Source: Odontesthes bonariensis
Lineage: Eukaryota; Chordata; Actinopteri; Atheriniformes; Atherinopsidae
Assembly (NCBI RefSeq): GCF_027942865.1
Contig: NC_134516.1
Location: forward strand, 23,649,822-23,713,821
Direction of reading: 5' to 3'
Length of the DNA stretch: 64,000 nt
The notes under the pieces were generated by a model that was given only the letters and a program-made list of their open reading frames with translations, was not told the DNA's origin and did no database searches. Numbering within the stretch: position 1 is the stretch's first letter; each line of letters starts with the position of its first letter. This document shows, piece after piece, positions 1 through 13,335 of the stretch. The translations under genes were made by a program, and so were the position numbers.

Positions 1-2499
1 TCTTGTCAGAGTAATAAAACAATATAGATATGCAATAATGAATCTCCTCGTCCTATATTCACACGTTTAACTAACACCTAGTGCTAACATCTTTCATACT
101 GTTAACCACACGTTATCTTAATGTGTACCTGTGAGTATGTCTGGTCATCATGGCATAATGGTGAATACTCTGGCATTAATGATTGACGGATAATAGGAAA
201 CTCAAAATGCATTTAATCATTTATACCTTGAGATTCTGATGTAACAAACCAATGATACATTCTGCGTTTCCAGTCTTAATCTCAGATGAGATAAGGCAGT
301 GTTGAAAGACTTCAAAATCATTAATTGGACAACAAAGTATTTGATCAAAAATCCATTTAATGTGTTGTCTCTTTCAATGAATGCGTTGAGATATCTTTTA
401 GGACAAAAATGGTATGAAAATATCTATTTACTTGTATGCTTCAGTATGTACTAAAGATTCTTTCAAGCACTCAACACGTGGTAAAAGCGTTTCTCTTCAA
501 TGAGACAGTCATGATATAGGTTTGGGCTTGATACAAACAAAGAAACGTTTTTTCCCCTTAAGTTCACTGAACTGGAAATGATTTGAGGTGACTCGAATAG
601 AAATTATGAATAGTTGTAATTCCTAAAAGTTTTTTGGGTCAATCCAACATCACACACCACTGTTCATGTCAAATGGGTGGCAGAACAATCCCTCCCCTTT
701 AATTCCTCTTTCATCTCTTTTGGCTTCATTACCAGCAGCTACAAAGCAAGCGCTCCATGTGATTATTTGATAAATCTCATGCAGCACCTCCTCGATGAAT
801 GATGGCTTGGCACAATGGGCGGCATACAAAAAAACGGCTGTTATCAAGAATTTAATCCAAATATGCACATAAGAAGATTAAAAGTCAGCAGCAGCTCTGA
901 TACGGTACCATTCAATGTTCCTTTCTGACTAATGTAATGCCAGAGCGTCATCACTTCCTGTTGTTAATCAAAGAACAGGAATGCCAATCAACCTGTTCTG
1001 CAAAGGCCTGAGAAGATTCTACTATAAAAAATTCTTATCAAGTCATTCTTATCGTCTTCACACAGCAAAACAATCACATCTCAGCTAAACCTTTAAAGCA
1101 AAACTTGGCAAAGAATCGTGCAAGCTTGGCACATGCAGGCTGAGATTATACACATGCAAAAATAAAAGCATGCTTACTGCAGTTTTGCAGCTGCAGGGTC
1201 TTTTTGCCTTGGCAAGCAGTTTAGGAGCAAAAGCAGCAGCGTATCCCAAATTCTCCAAAGTGTAACCAGGACGAATAGTTTCTCTAAAAAGGAGTGGAAA
1301 GGGTTAATGTTGGGATTTTAGCTATGAAAGTTGGTTTGCAAAAGATCCTAAAGTTTCAAAAGTGTACGACCCACCACCTTATGGGACGAACTGTCCAGGT
1401 GGACTTTTTTTTTTCTCTGCAGAGGTGCACTGATTGTGTTCTTATTAGAAACTGCTTGATCAGCGTCGGGACATGCCAGAACGGATCTGTGTGTGATAAT
1501 AGTTCCAGCTCAAACTTGAGCTGACCTCAGCAGCTCGGTTACTGATTTGCAACGTCTCCCGTTTACAAGGACTCCGCACGTCTATTTCTGTGTACAATAC
1601 CACAAATACTGATTCCAACTCTTCCGTTTTGGCAGATCAACAAGCATGATATAATAGAGCACATCCTGTAACAGGATATTATACTCTGCAGTCTTATCAA
1701 ATGTGTCTGCAGTTTGTGTTGAAAGTGTACATTTCTGCTCCTTATCTCAGGTCTGTTCACTCTATATCTTCTTTTAAAATCTGAGATTAAGAATAGGAAA
1801 AATTGAGGAAATATTGATATGATAAACTATCTTCTTATTTGCATTATTCAGTTAGTGTCTTCTAGTTTACAAAACTATAGCTCGAAGATGCTACACACTA
1901 AGTAATTACTGTGACTACTGTATCTGCACAATAGATAAACTTGTGGGGACTATGTGTGGTAACAATGACGATTTATGACGCAAAATGATATTATTATCAG
2001 TCAAATCTAGATGATATGTCTCCTTAAGTCAAAATATCGATCCACACTAGTAACTTATGACTCCAGTGACCATGAAATTCTTGCAGTTTTTGGATTTGTA
2101 TGATTGGATTTGAGTCATACAGTATATTCTGTCATTAAAACGTGAAAGTTCATGTTTCTTTTTACCTGTAATACAGCCATTCGACCACTGGAGGGCTCCC
2201 AAACCTACACGTTTTTTTTTTGTTTTTATCCTCTTCCTTGAATGACTTCTGTGTTCACTGGAAAACAAAACAAAACAAATAAAAACAACCCTGCCTTTTC
2301 CCTGCCTGAAGAATAAATTGGACTTATAGAGGGAGGAGGCTAAAACAGGCAGTAATATGATGATGGCTTTGTTTGACTCAAACAAAAGGCGCAGGATAGA
2401 AAACCAAAAGAATTCCCCATCTAGGGAAACTGGTGGACTGACTAACAGATGGAAGGAACTAACTAACTGACAGATATGAAGGTGGAAGACGTCAGTGAT
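1..2499. other. Intergenic, no gene recognised
   Basis: Only short reading frames without family features are present on either strand. The base composition is AT-rich with simple A and T runs. I see no exon chain, RNA gene or clear transposon end in this stretch. Confidence 0.6.
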
Positions 2500-2502
2500 C
2501 TG

Positions 2503-3844
2503 GGGTCCGTTTCACGTAGCAGGTTCAACCAACTCTGAGTCTATTCCTGATCTCTGAGTTGATCTACTCTGAGATAGAAAACCCTGAGTTTTCGGTTCCA
2601 GAAACGCTGATTTGAGTGAGGTTAATCAACTCTGAGTAAGTTCACCTTGAGTTTAGCGCGTGCACCACAACTTTAAAAAGCCAGCATCAATGGAGCCCCG
2701 ATTCGACGAGTCACCTTGGCAACGGGGAAGAGGAGGGGCTACGTTTTTCACCAACCTCGAATTGGAAATCTTAATGCGCTCATACGGCGAGTTTCAATAC
2801 GTTTTTAGAAATAAGTGCAACACCGCTGCAGCAGTAAAAGTGTAAGTTTAAATGTAGTCCTTTGCAATCCCAATAATATTACAGGGAAACTGCTTGAATG
2901 GTAGCCCATTCATTTATTTCATTTAGGTGCAATCCCGCAGGGGAGAAGCGCACTCTGCAGCAGTTTAAGATGAAATATAAAAACATTGTTCAAACAGGTG
3001 AGACCTCAGCATGGAGATACCTCATTCTGATCATGTTTTACACTGTAAAGTAAATATTAAGTGGCTATTTGACTGTGCAGTTATTTTATCCCCAACATAA
3101 TGCTGTTTTCACACACATAAACTATGTCTTCTCATCTATACCATCCATCCATCCATTATCTATACACCGCTGAATCCGTCAGGAGGGCAGGGAGGGCAGT
3201 GGCTGAGGGAATCCCCGTAGGGAATCCATCCCCAAGACACGAGTGCCTTTATAAAATATAATAGGCCTATATATGTCTTCTTAAGCCTATTCATACAAAT
3301 ATTTATTTGTCTTTTATGTCTTTTTTTTCTTTTGTCCCAACACATTCTGATGGTGCCGCTCAAAAAGATAATTGTCTGTAAATGCAAAAATCTATGCGCG
3401 GTCTGATAACCATCTCCGACGAATATTTATTTCTCTGCGCAATAATGCTGCACCTTCATCCACGGGATCATTGTCAAAAGGACATGTTGGTGAAAAAAGT
3501 CATCTCCTACTGTGCCTAACGGACTTCTAGAAGTAGAAGAACTCGCTCTGCTGACTGAATGAATAAGGAAATCAAATGGCGTGTGTGGCTGAAAGAGGGC
3601 GGAGACAGAAAGAAACTCAAGGTTTCTTGAATAAAACCTGGTCCCGACCAGGTTAGGTTCAGAGAGTCTGTTACTACGGTAACTGACCGTGAGGTTAAGT
3701 TACCTCTCTTTGTGAAACAGGCTAGAGTACCTCTTTCTCGGGGTTGAGTTACCTCCCTTTGTGAAACGGAAAACTCAGGGTTTCCCTCATTTCAGGGTTA
3801 ACCAACTCAGAGTTTTCACTAAACCTGCTACGTGAAACGGACCT
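2503..3844 (+). mobile_element. Non-autonomous Harbinger-like DNA transposon with Myb-like gene remnant
   Basis: The ends are inverted copies: GGTCCGTTTCACGTAGCAGG on the left matches the complement of the right end near 3820-3843. CTG flanks both sides (2500-2502 and 3845-3847), fitting the 3-bp CWG target duplication of animal PIF/Harbinger elements; the flanking match can also be read as 5 bp, TCTGG. Inside, a frame from an ATG at 2690 to about 2842 continues after a short intron at 2927-2997. It reads like the Myb/SANT-like accessory protein of Harbinger elements (FTNLELEILMRSYGEF, then CNPAGEKRTLQQFKMKYKNI). No DDE transposase is present, so it could move only in trans. Family assignment is from motif memory. 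Confidence 0.75.
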
Positions 3845-4010
3845 CTGGCAAATGACAGAGTTGATTGGAGAGCAGGAACAGGTGTGACTGAGACCACGGA
3901 ACAAATCAAGACGACATCTAGGGGGAAATGATGAGGAGCAGAAAAACAGAATCTAACACTTTCTAACTCTTTTGACAAGTGGCATGACGTTTTTTAGTTA
4001 GTGGGGTTTG

Positions 4011-4053
<43 letters not shown>

Positions 4054-5580
4054 TATAGTTATATTTTTGTAAATATATGAATAATAGAGAAATGAATTAG
4101 CACATAATAATAATAATAATATGTAAACAAATAAAATGGTTATATTTTGTCCTTTATCCTCTGTTTAATGCCTCAATTTCCACAGTTTTCTATTTCTATT
4201 AGAAATTAAAAACTTCTATTTTTTTTTATAGATTTCCACATATTTGTTGGATTATCTTTTATCATCTTTCTTGGTTACTTTGTATATATGTGTATATACT
4301 ATATAAATACATTTATATACATTTCTTTCAGTTTTTTCTTTTTATGGCGCATCATTCCATAAACTTCAGTATTATATATTATTTAGTATTTAGTGTTTTG
4401 CCACAGATGAATGATTTAAATACAAAATATGATGTATTTTTTTAGAATATGAATTTGTTATTCATTAAAAATATCTTATGACATAGTTGAAAATGGCACC
4501 TACAGTAGTGCAATACGGCATTAAAATGATGTAACATGTAATGCAAAAAAATGCGATAACTTTTGGTAGTTTTTTTTTTTAAAGTTTACTTCTTTTAGTT
4601 ACATCTTAGTACTTTTTTTTTTTTTTTTTTACCGTTGCCGTCATTTTCTGATACTGATGTCTTTATACTGGAACCCAGACTGACAATTGAATTTTTATAT
4701 CCTCAACTATAATATTAAAGTAAAATAACAGTCTGACTTTTTAAAATTGTAAATGTTTACAAAGTTTTGACATATTCTTGGTACAAACTCACTTTCCCAG
4801 AGGCCTATAGTAGGAAAATAAACACCAGCCAGATTATTTACAACTGACGAACCTGAAGTTGTTACTGTTAATGGCTTAATTTATCTATAAAGTGTGATTT
4901 ATCAACTGAATAATAGCCAATAATTACAACCATATTACCACACCCGTATATCTAATGAATCCAGAATTTAGAAGTCACTTTCAGGACAGCCCAGATGGAT
5001 TTTGTTGCAGACTCTCCTATCATACCTGTGGTCATTTTATGTAGCTGTTGGCTTCGGATATCTGCAGACTGCCACAGTTGTCTTACACAGTGGTGGTTTT
5101 GTTGTTGTTATGTCTGTGCACTGGCTTGGTTGGTGCTGAAGCACGCTGCTGTATTTTTTCCACTGTCTTTGGCACAGGCTGCCATCTAACAACAATAGCT
5201 GCTGGCATTCCATGGGTCCTTGTTGGCGAATACCCCTGAATCATCAGTGGTCTTTTTGTTTCTAGGCTTTACTATGAGCTATCAGATGATAGCATCTACT
5301 GCTAAGCCAATGGCCAACATGATAAATCACAGGGAATTACAGGCACACATTTCTCCCTTGGGAAAATAAACTACACCTTGTCTTGTTAAGTTCAAACAGT
5401 ACACGTGATCCTTTCCCTTTTTGGAAAGTTATGTAATCAAATAAAAAAGAGAGCCTTTCAGCTGCAGTTTGCCTACACTTTTATGTTTATTTGCAGACAG
5501 ACACTTCTGTTAGAAAGAGTGAGAAGAGGAAGATGAGAACACTAAAAGTTATGTAGTTTAAGGAGTCATCTTAGTTGTAT
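3845..5580. other. AT-rich intergenic stretch
   Basis: No coding exon is recognised. It holds an (AT)n microsatellite at 4013-4049 and several poly-T runs, and ends at the 3' flank of crystallin A, whose minus-strand AATAAA signal is at 5486-5491. Confidence 0.55.
4013..4049. repeat. (AT)n microsatellite
   Basis: An uninterrupted run of AT dinucleotides is directly visible. Confidence 0.95.
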
Positions 5581-6009
5581 TTAAGAGTCCATAACACGAC
5601 GAATGGAGCCCACAGACGGCTGGAGAGCTCCCCACTCAGAGTGTCGTCTGTATTCGCCTTTTTCCAGCAGGTACTGGCGCCCTTTGTAGTTTGGACTCTC
5701 ATAAAAGACCCAAATGCCATCATGGGCGTGAGCCGAGTGGATGTCACGGTAGCGCCAGCGGTCCTGCAGGTTGGGCAGGTCTTCGTTTAACTCGATCATC
5801 TGGCCACTGAAGTCTGGACGTTCATAGATGCGGATCCTGTACCTGCTGGATGGCTTGAACATTGAGCAATCAAGATACCTATTAAAAAGGGAGCTTCAGA
5901 GGTGCTGATTTATTTTTATTTTTTACTGTTAGTGTTTCCACCACTTAGCTAATCTAACATAATCATCCCTTTGATTCACCATCAAATTTAACAATTGGGA
6001 TTAATAAAG

Positions 6010-6100
<91 letters not shown>

Positions 6101-7677
6101 GAACCCAAAGAAACTCAGTAACTTGGAAATGAAGAGTTAGGAATGAAATTACCAGCAAAAGGTTGCAAAATGTTCGCGTTTTTAGCTATTTCATTGACTC
6201 ATCTGTGATGTAATTTGCCCCAGTTTTACACGACAGAAAACATCTCATTATATAATCTTGAGTGGAATTTGAATCCTGCCTTTTCTCAGCCTTTATTCTC
6301 CAGGACTTACATAACTGACAAGGCGACAGGAGCGGATGGTGTCACTGAAGCCATTCCAGCTCTGGTAGGTGGGGTACTCCCCTCTCACGAGGACATACTG
6401 GTAGCCCATATGTTGGGGTCTCTCATAGATGACCCAGGTCCCACCCTCCACGTGGATGGAGTTACAGCGGCTGAAGTGAGAGCTGAGCTCAGGAGAGTCG
6501 CTGCTGCATTCATAGTAACGACCCTGGAAGTTTTTGTCCTCATAAAAGATGATCTACAGGCAAGAATTTGGATTCAATTTTTTAAATAATTAATGCTGGA
6601 ACTCTTTTCCCCACTATGATTACCTCTCCTAGTAATTCCCTGTTAGGAGTGAAGCTGCATTTACTAATTCAGTTTCCCTATCTCCCTACTCTCTATTTTC
6701 TTTTTAATGCTAATGTACACTGTATGTTTTTATTCCCTGTGTTGTTTTTTATTGTTGTTTTGTTTTATTTGCTTTTACTTCTGTACAGCACTTTGGTCAA
6801 TTGTGGTTGTTTTAAATGTGCTTTATAAATAAATTTGACTTGACTTATTATAAATTGTAATAGTTTGGGTTATAATTTTACTGGTCATGTGGATTTATCT
6901 CACTTTGTATTTTTAGCCCCAAACTGAAGCTGATTCAATCTACAGCTTGTGCTAATACTGCCGGATATTTTTATTCAACAGTTTTAGGACACTAAAGCAA
7001 AAACAAAACAGTGAAAATCTGACTTTTATTCATCAGAAGGACAGAAACACAAGTGTTGCAACGTTTTTACAACAGTTAAAGGTGGCTAAAAATGCTTGTA
7101 GACTCTTTTTTAGGGTTTTTGCATCAATTTTTTAATAAAAATTCAATAAAAAATCAAATGACACTACAAAGAAAGGCCAACCAAGCATTTTTCCTTTAAG
7201 TGGTTTATAATCAGTGGTGGTGGTGGTATGTGTGCGATAACCATGGCCGTAACAAACAGAGTAGAAGGTTTAGACAGATTCAACTAGAAACAAAAGTTTG
7301 AAAAGGAAGTTCCATCAACTGTATGTGAAATGAAAATGAAAAAAAGCTCTGTAGGATTATAAAAAAAACAAAAAAAGCCCAGAGATATCTGATGAGTCAA
7401 ATGAGATGAGTGTTCACTAAACCAGACCTTATTTTGAAAACAAATAGTTTACGTATTTAACTGAATAACTTTGGCCAGAAAGAACCAGGACCTGCATTTG
7501 AAGTAATGCTGGAATTCTATACACAGTAATTCTTTTTTACTAACTCATTGTAAACACATTTTACAGAAAGTAAATGGAAGTCTTGAAGGATATTTACCAA
7601 GAAACAATCCCTTACTTGGTCTTATATGCATTACAGCACAATCACAGTACAGTACTCACCTTCCCTGCTTGCTCCAT
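5581..7677 (-). CDS. Gamma-crystallin A (gamma-S/M-like lens protein)
   Basis: Structural lens protein of the beta/gamma-crystallin superfamily: two domains, each of two Greek-key motifs. Coding exons on the minus strand: 7677-7660 (MEQAGK, donor GTGAGT), 6553-6311 (81 codons, starts [12 protein letters not shown], donor GTAAGT) and about 5853-5581 (90 residues plus TAA). Total is about 177 aa, the size of gamma-S. All four canonical core tryptophans are present (GGTW, QSW, DGIW, SEW) plus one extra in the third motif. The exon 3 acceptor was chosen at CAAG before [15 protein letters not shown] because it keeps phase 0; the earlier AG gives a stop. Intron 2 carries an (ATCT)n run. A weak TATACAAA lies 73 bp upstream of the ATG, and AATAAA is at 5491-5486. 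Orthology within the fish gamma family is not settled. Confidence 0.9.
6011..6100. repeat. (ATCT)n microsatellite in crystallin A intron 2
   Basis: About 22 perfect ATCT units follow GGGATTAATAAAGT. This looks like the 3' tail of a teleost retrotransposon that ends in an ATCT array; the retrotransposon assignment is inference. Confidence 0.9.
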
Positions 7678-8435
7678 AGTCACCTCGTCTTCCTCCTCTG
7701 CCAATCAAATTAAAGCTCCCTCATTCACACTCTATCACTGGGGAACACTTTTGTATAAAGGCAGATGAAATGCATTAGCAGCATAATTATTGTCATTCAA
7801 ATGAGCTCTCCATTAACATGTCAGCCGATTCCGCAGTTGGCCCACGTGTGGACCAGCTCTGGCAGACTGGATCTGGGCCAGTAAAGGTCCGTAATGGGCC
7901 AGTAAAGGTGTGTGGGCCAGAACTGGGCCACACCAACGTTGCTATGTTGTTAGGATTTATTCATTCATTTTGCATTTAATGCTTACGCTTACAGCTCTAT
8001 TTAGCTGTGCATATGACACCTGAAAGTATTTTATCTGCACTCTTCACTTTTAAATTAATTAATTAATGATTATTTTTAATGTTTTTTTAATTTCTTTTTA
8101 ATGATTTTATTGCCTTCTTGTGATTTTATGTAGCTGTAAAGCACTTTGAATTACCTTGTGTACGAATTGTGCTCCATAAATAAAATTGCCTCGCTTATTT
8201 CAGTTTAATTTGTTCATCATATGGATTGGAAAATTAACACTTTACTTTTTCCCCCCCATACTATTTTAATGGGATTTGGACATTTTTGTGTGAGTGGCAG
8301 TGGAAAGAAACCTTTGCATTAAATATTTTGCACTCAATACACCACATATGCAGTGAAAATGATCATACAGTCTAGGAATTTATTTTTAAAGATGCTTATT
8401 GAGCATTTTGTATGTTTAGTTTTTAATTGGCATGG
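7678..8435. other. Intergenic with retroposon 3' tail
   Basis: No exon is seen. Around 8110-8190 a GTAAAGCACTTTGAATTA motif followed by GTGCTCCATAAATAAA resembles the 3' tail shared by L2-type LINEs and their SINEs in fish. A similar tail (GCACTTTGGT, TGTGCTTTATAAATAAA) sits at about 6785-6835 in intron 1 of crystallin A. A short GGGCCAGTAAAGGT repeat is at 7885-7915. Confidence 0.5.
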
Positions 8436-10096
8436 CTACAGGTTCTCAACCCGACGGATAGATCCAACACTGGCCTGTATGCCCCCCCACTCCAAGTACC
8501 GTTTGTACTCGCCCTTCTCCAGCAGGTACTGGCGCCCCTTGTAGTTGGGGTGCTCGAAGAAGATCCAGGCCCCTTCAAACACTTTGCAAGAGTGGACGTC
8601 ACGGATCTGCCAGAGCTCGTGGAGGACAGGGATGTTGTCTGCCAGCTCCATGGACTCGCCCTCAAAGTTCGGCTTCTCCCAAATCTTCATCTTCCATGAA
8701 TTCTCCACCTGAAAAGAAGACAGTGATAGTCAAGTGATATCTGTTAAATGACACAATGTTTCTTATATGTGGATATGGAAATAAATGGACCCGAACAAAG
8801 AAATATAATCTCCTTACGTGTCAAAGTAACCACAGCTATAAGCTCTGGAGGAAACTTGTAACATGTGAAGACAATGACTTGATAGTCATCAGTGTTGTAT
8901 AGTAACGGAGTAAAAATACTTCACTACTGTACTTAAGTATATTTGGGAGTACTTTGTACTTTCCTCGAGTTTAAAATTTTTGGACAACTTTCACTTTTAC
9001 TTCACTATATTTCCGAACTTAATTGCATACTTTTACTCCAATACATCTTCATTGTTCGGTTTAGTTACTCGTTACAAAAAAAAAGAGAGAGAGAGAGAAA
9101 AAACGCTTCAGATAAGCTTCAGTTTTCTCCTATTTTGTTCTTTAAATTTTGTTTATAATGATGGCAATAACAGTAGCAGCCTCTTTTGTTTCATTTTTTT
9201 CTTAATGGTGTAATGTACGCCTCATTTTCAGCACTGACCTTACTTGAAGAAGAAAAACTTAAAGGTTCACAAAGTTTGTATTTTCAGTCTAAACCTGGTC
9301 TAAATTTTGCCTGCACTTGGTTGTGTGTAGATTTTAAGTGTATTTGACCTTCAAAGTTTACCAAAATATAAAAAATGTCATTCAAACTGCATTTGCCTTG
9401 TTTACTTTTTACTTATACTTTTCATTACATTACTTAAGTACATCTATTTTTACAGTAATTCTCATACTTAAGTACAAGACGTTTCAGATACTTTAAGACT
9501 TTAACTCAAGTAACATTTCAGTCAGTGACTTGGACTTTTACCAAAGTCATATTTTGGAGGGGTACCTATACTTTTACTTGAGTGTGAGATTAAAGTACTT
9601 TATACAACACTGATAGTCACTCAGGAAATCCAAATAAATTTAGAGTTTTTGCAAGTTGGATTTTGAAAGCATTTAGAAATGTAAAGCACACCTAACTGAC
9701 AGAACTTGGGCTTCAACACTGGTAGCTTTTAACTTACATGCCTAATAATGCGACAGGACCTGATGGTGTCGTTGGTGCTCAGCCAGGACTGATAGTCAGG
9801 ATACTGTCCTGGGCTCAGAACGTATTGGTGGCCCATGTAATTTGGTCTTTCGTACACTACCCAGAATCCCTCCTCCACCTCGATGGAGTTGCAATGGCTG
9901 ACGTATGTGTGCAGGTCGCTGGAGTCATTGTTGCACTCGTGGAATCGACCCTGGAAGTTTCTGTCCTCATAGAAGATGATCTGGAATCAAGAGGTTTTGT
10001 TAAAGTTTAAGTAGATAAGAATAGTAGATTAAAGCAGATTGAATTTACAAAGGCCCTGGCTATGTGTTTATGTGAAACAAACAGTACCTTCTCCAT
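8436..10096 (-). CDS. Gamma-crystallin B
   Basis: Two-domain lens gamma-crystallin. Minus-strand exons: 10096-10088 (MEK, donor GTACTG), 9980-9738 (81 codons, donor GTAAGT) and 8708-8436 (90 residues plus TAG; acceptor TTTTCAG). Total is 174 aa. Exon 2 begins [16 protein letters not shown]; exon 3 begins [15 protein letters not shown]. The four core tryptophans are conserved (EGFW, QSW, EGAW, LEW), with three further Trp in the C-terminal domain (ENSW, KIW, ELW). A minus-strand TATAAA lies 70 bp upstream of the ATG, and AATAAA is at 8384-8379. A hAT-type MITE occupies most of intron 2. It is in the same orientation as A, C and D. Confidence 0.9.
8890..9612. mobile_element. hAT-type MITE in crystallin B intron 2
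   Basis: The element begins CAGTGTTGTATA and ends with the complement TATACAACACTG. Flanking 8-mers ATAGTCAT (8882-8889) and ATAGTCAC (9613-9620) differ at one base, consistent with the 8-bp hAT target duplication. The interior is rich in AGTACTT-type words and has no transposase. Confidence 0.85.
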
Positions 10097-10165
10097 AGTT
10101 ATTTTTAACAGGTTTGGTGAGTTAAAAAAAAGAAAAGGTTAAAGCAACCACCTGTTTTTTTTCTC

Positions 10166-10171
10166 TTTATA
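10166..10171 (-). promoter_or_regulatory. TATA box of crystallin B
   Basis: TATAAA on the minus strand, 70 bp upstream of the ATG, in the position seen for the other cluster members. Confidence 0.65.
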
Positions 10172-12282
10172 CAGACCTGGAACAATGAAACGTGGCACGT
10201 GATTTCCTTTGTGTGAACTGGATGATTCAATCAGTGATTCAAATATTTATCCAGACTGATCACATTGTTCTGAAGCAGTGACTCCTGTTTGCCTAGACAA
10301 TGCAAGTGCAAAGTAGGAAACACCCAAAAGCTTCTGGATGCAGCAGAGCGTGCTGACAAAAACAAGGGCACTGCAGGACATTTGGGGCGGAACTGAGTCA
10401 GTGACACAGCAGGAAGAGAGGACGCCACCTGAGACAATGTACACGTTATCTTATTATGTTCCACACACTGTTTACATTCAATAAGGTTCCTTTTGGCTTT
10501 TGGAATCGGTTATTTAACTGATTATTTACTACTACAGAAAAAGAGCTTTCCAGAAAAGGCGACTGACAAGTCCTTCCTATCTGATACCCCTGTCTGTGGG
10601 ACTGAAGTTAATATTTATCCAGATCCTTTCTGGGTGAATCAGTATGGAATGAGTTAGAGGTTGGTTACAGATGTGTGCTGTTGTAGATTCACTTGTGCAT
10701 TTTCAGGTGAACTTTCAAGACTGAATTATCTTTAAAATTCCTCTGTGGAACATTCAAAAAGATTTCTGTTTTTCATTTGTCAACAGCAGAATTGTGTTTT
10801 TCTTACATTGAAAAAGCCATTCATATCTACCAGCAGGACGGGTCCCTTTGCACTGCCATGTTTCTACAGTAGCCCTGAATGGACACACCAAACACTGGCC
10901 TTAGAGGGTGTGTGTTCAGCTTTGTTTCTCTTTTTTTACCCCCTGCATTCACAGAACTTCATCCTTTGCGTCTGGAAGGAGAGGGTAAAGCGATTTGTTG
11001 TCGTTTCTAACAAAAATGTAAAATCCTACAAACTGCTCTTTTAATAGGCCTACTTTTATCATCCTTCTTTAGTGTTTTCTGCTTGGCTCTTCTTAAAACG
11101 AGGACTTTAAGGAGCCCTTCTCATCCCACGAGAAGAGCCGTAAAATATCTCTAGAAAATGTTTTGTTTCCGGAAAAGATTGATATAAGTTATCCTTTTAT
11201 TGTTTTACTATTACAGTAATTGGGGCCTCCATGCAAATGCATGGCAAGGCACCTATTACCATTCCGTTGGCAAAAGTCTATGGGATTTAACATTGAAAAC
11301 GTGTCTCTTTATAGATTTATTTATATATATATTTATTCTTCCGTCCACATTAATGCGGGCCCGACATCCCAACAAAATATATAACAAAACGACCGGCTCG
11401 ATGAGTTTTCGCGGACTATTACTTTTATTGAAGATTGGAGTTACCATGGCGACGTAATAAGCAAAAAACAGCCCCCCAAAGCCCCCCTAGGAATAAACAG
11501 GGGGATGACATGGAAAAATCATAAAAACCCCAAAATTTTGAGCAGTTACTGTGTCATCATGCATTAACCTAGAAACGCCATTCAAATGTCAGTTTGTAGA
11601 TAGGTCCGTGCTGTGTTCAGAAGTGAAGACACCATGTCGATACCTGCTATGGATTTCCCACAGCATGCCTCCAAGCAACCCAAAGATTTGGCCAAAATCT
11701 GCAAAATTTGAATTTTTAGAGCACAACTGCCATTTTATTAGAGTGTGGGAAGAGCAAGAGTTCTGACCTCAGATTCATTTTAGAATCGCCCTCACGCCTA
11801 CAAATATCGCTCCAACGCCATTATGTACTGTCATAATATAGGCACGCATGTTGGGATTCATAAAATGTTTTCATATTTCATCTAGGGCTGACCGTTTGCT
11901 CTCAGAGCCCCTCAGAGCAAAGTGATGTTGGGGCTCAAATACCTCAAATCCCCATTTTAATTCATCCAATTCTCAGAATCTCAGCAGCTCCTGCAGCCCT
12001 TCTTTCTCTCATCCGTGCTTTCACTGTGAATGTGCTACAGATCTGAAACGCAGGAATATTGAAGTCCAAAGGCGTCCCTCGCTCATTCTGCGAGAATTTT
12101 TTCCGTAGCTCTTACGGTTTCCGAATGGGAAGCATCTGTTCGTAGAGGTTTTTTGGCTCTGAGAAGCCTGAGTCTCATATAATTAGTGAAGCAGCAGCTG
12201 GGGCAGCTTAACTGTCAGTTAAATGAGGGAGATTAATTACCATAGAAACAAGGCTATTAGTGGCCCAGCCAGTCCTTTTCCA

Positions 12283-12860
12283 ATTTAAAGGGACAGTTCA
12301 CCGATTTAAAGGGACAGTTCGCCACTTTAAAGGGACAGTTCACTGCTTTAAAGGGACAGTTCGCCTCTTTAAAGGGACAGTTCACCGCTTTAAAGGGGTA
12401 GTTCGCTGCTTTAAAGGGACAGGTCACCTCTTTAAAGGGATCATTCGCCTCTTTAAAGGGACAGTTCACCGCTTTAAAGGGGTAGTTTGCCGCTTTAAAG
12501 GGACAGTTCACCTCTTTAAAGGGACAGTTCGCTGCTTTAAAGGGACAGTTCGCCTCTTTAAAGGGACAGTTCACCGCTTTAAAGGGGTAGTTAGCCGCTT
12601 TAAAGGGACAGGTCACCTCTTTAAAGGGACAGTTCGCTGCTTTAAAGGGACAGTTCGCCTCTTTAAAGGGACAGTTCACCGCTTTAAAGGGGTAGTTAGC
12701 CGCTTTAAAGGGACAGGTCACCTCTTTAAAGGGACAGTTCGCTGCTTTAAAGGGACAGATCGCCTCTTTAAAGGGACAGTTCACCGCTTTAAAGGGGTAG
12801 TTCGCCGCTTTAAAGGGACAGTTCACCTCTTTAAAGGGACAGTTCACCGCTTTAAGAAGA
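12283..12860. repeat. 21-bp tandem repeat array, about 27 units
   Basis: Units of the form TTTAAAGGGACAGTTCACC plus two bases recur every 21 bp. The units differ mainly in the CNNN segment after GTTC. Variants with GGGGTAG in place of GGGACAG recur at regular intervals, so a higher-order unit of about five repeats (105 bp) is visible in the middle. Because 21 is divisible by three and no unit carries a stop, both strands stay open (FKGTVHR repeats on plus, CPFKAVN repeats on minus). I treat it as a minisatellite, not a gene. Confidence 0.9.
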
Positions 12861-13335
12861 AGCATCCATGTCATCCTTTGATGCCGTTTAGGCTTGAATG
12901 CTTCTTCTTTAGGCCTTGCGAACCATTCCTGAGCAGCCGTGATTGGTTGAGCGATACGCACACTTTGGCAGGCCCCTTCTAAATTTCTTCAGAAATTTTC
13001 TAGTTGTTCTAAAGTAATTCGTCTCTCTACTTTAATGCCATTTCGCACATTTTGTTAACACAAATTTGTTTATTATTCCAAGATTTGTTAATCTTGGAAA
13101 TTGGAATGGTATGAAGAAAAGCAACTGGTTGTAAATTAGATGTTTTAAAGCTGAGACTTAAGAAAGTTTCATATAATAAACATTCGATTGCAGCAGTCTT
13201 CACTGCAAATCAGCGGTGTACCGTGAGACATATTTCAAAAACTCCACAGGGACAGAAGGCAGTGTTTGCTTCTCATTTATTGATTATGAATTGTGTGCAT
13301 CTAGACAAGGTCTTGCATCGCGTCCTGATGAAGGG

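Larger units (their letters stand above)
10097..13335. other. Intergenic between crystallins B and C
   Basis: No gene is recognised. The stretch contains the 21-bp tandem array described separately. Two loosely similar blocks around 11560-12100 look like old interspersed repeat, but I could not find their ends. Confidence 0.5.

Noticed and set aside
12257-12982. Long overlapping reading frames on both strands (234 and 240 codons)
   Set aside because: They are produced by the stop-free 21-bp tandem repeat; both strands are open equally and there is no non-repeat domain.
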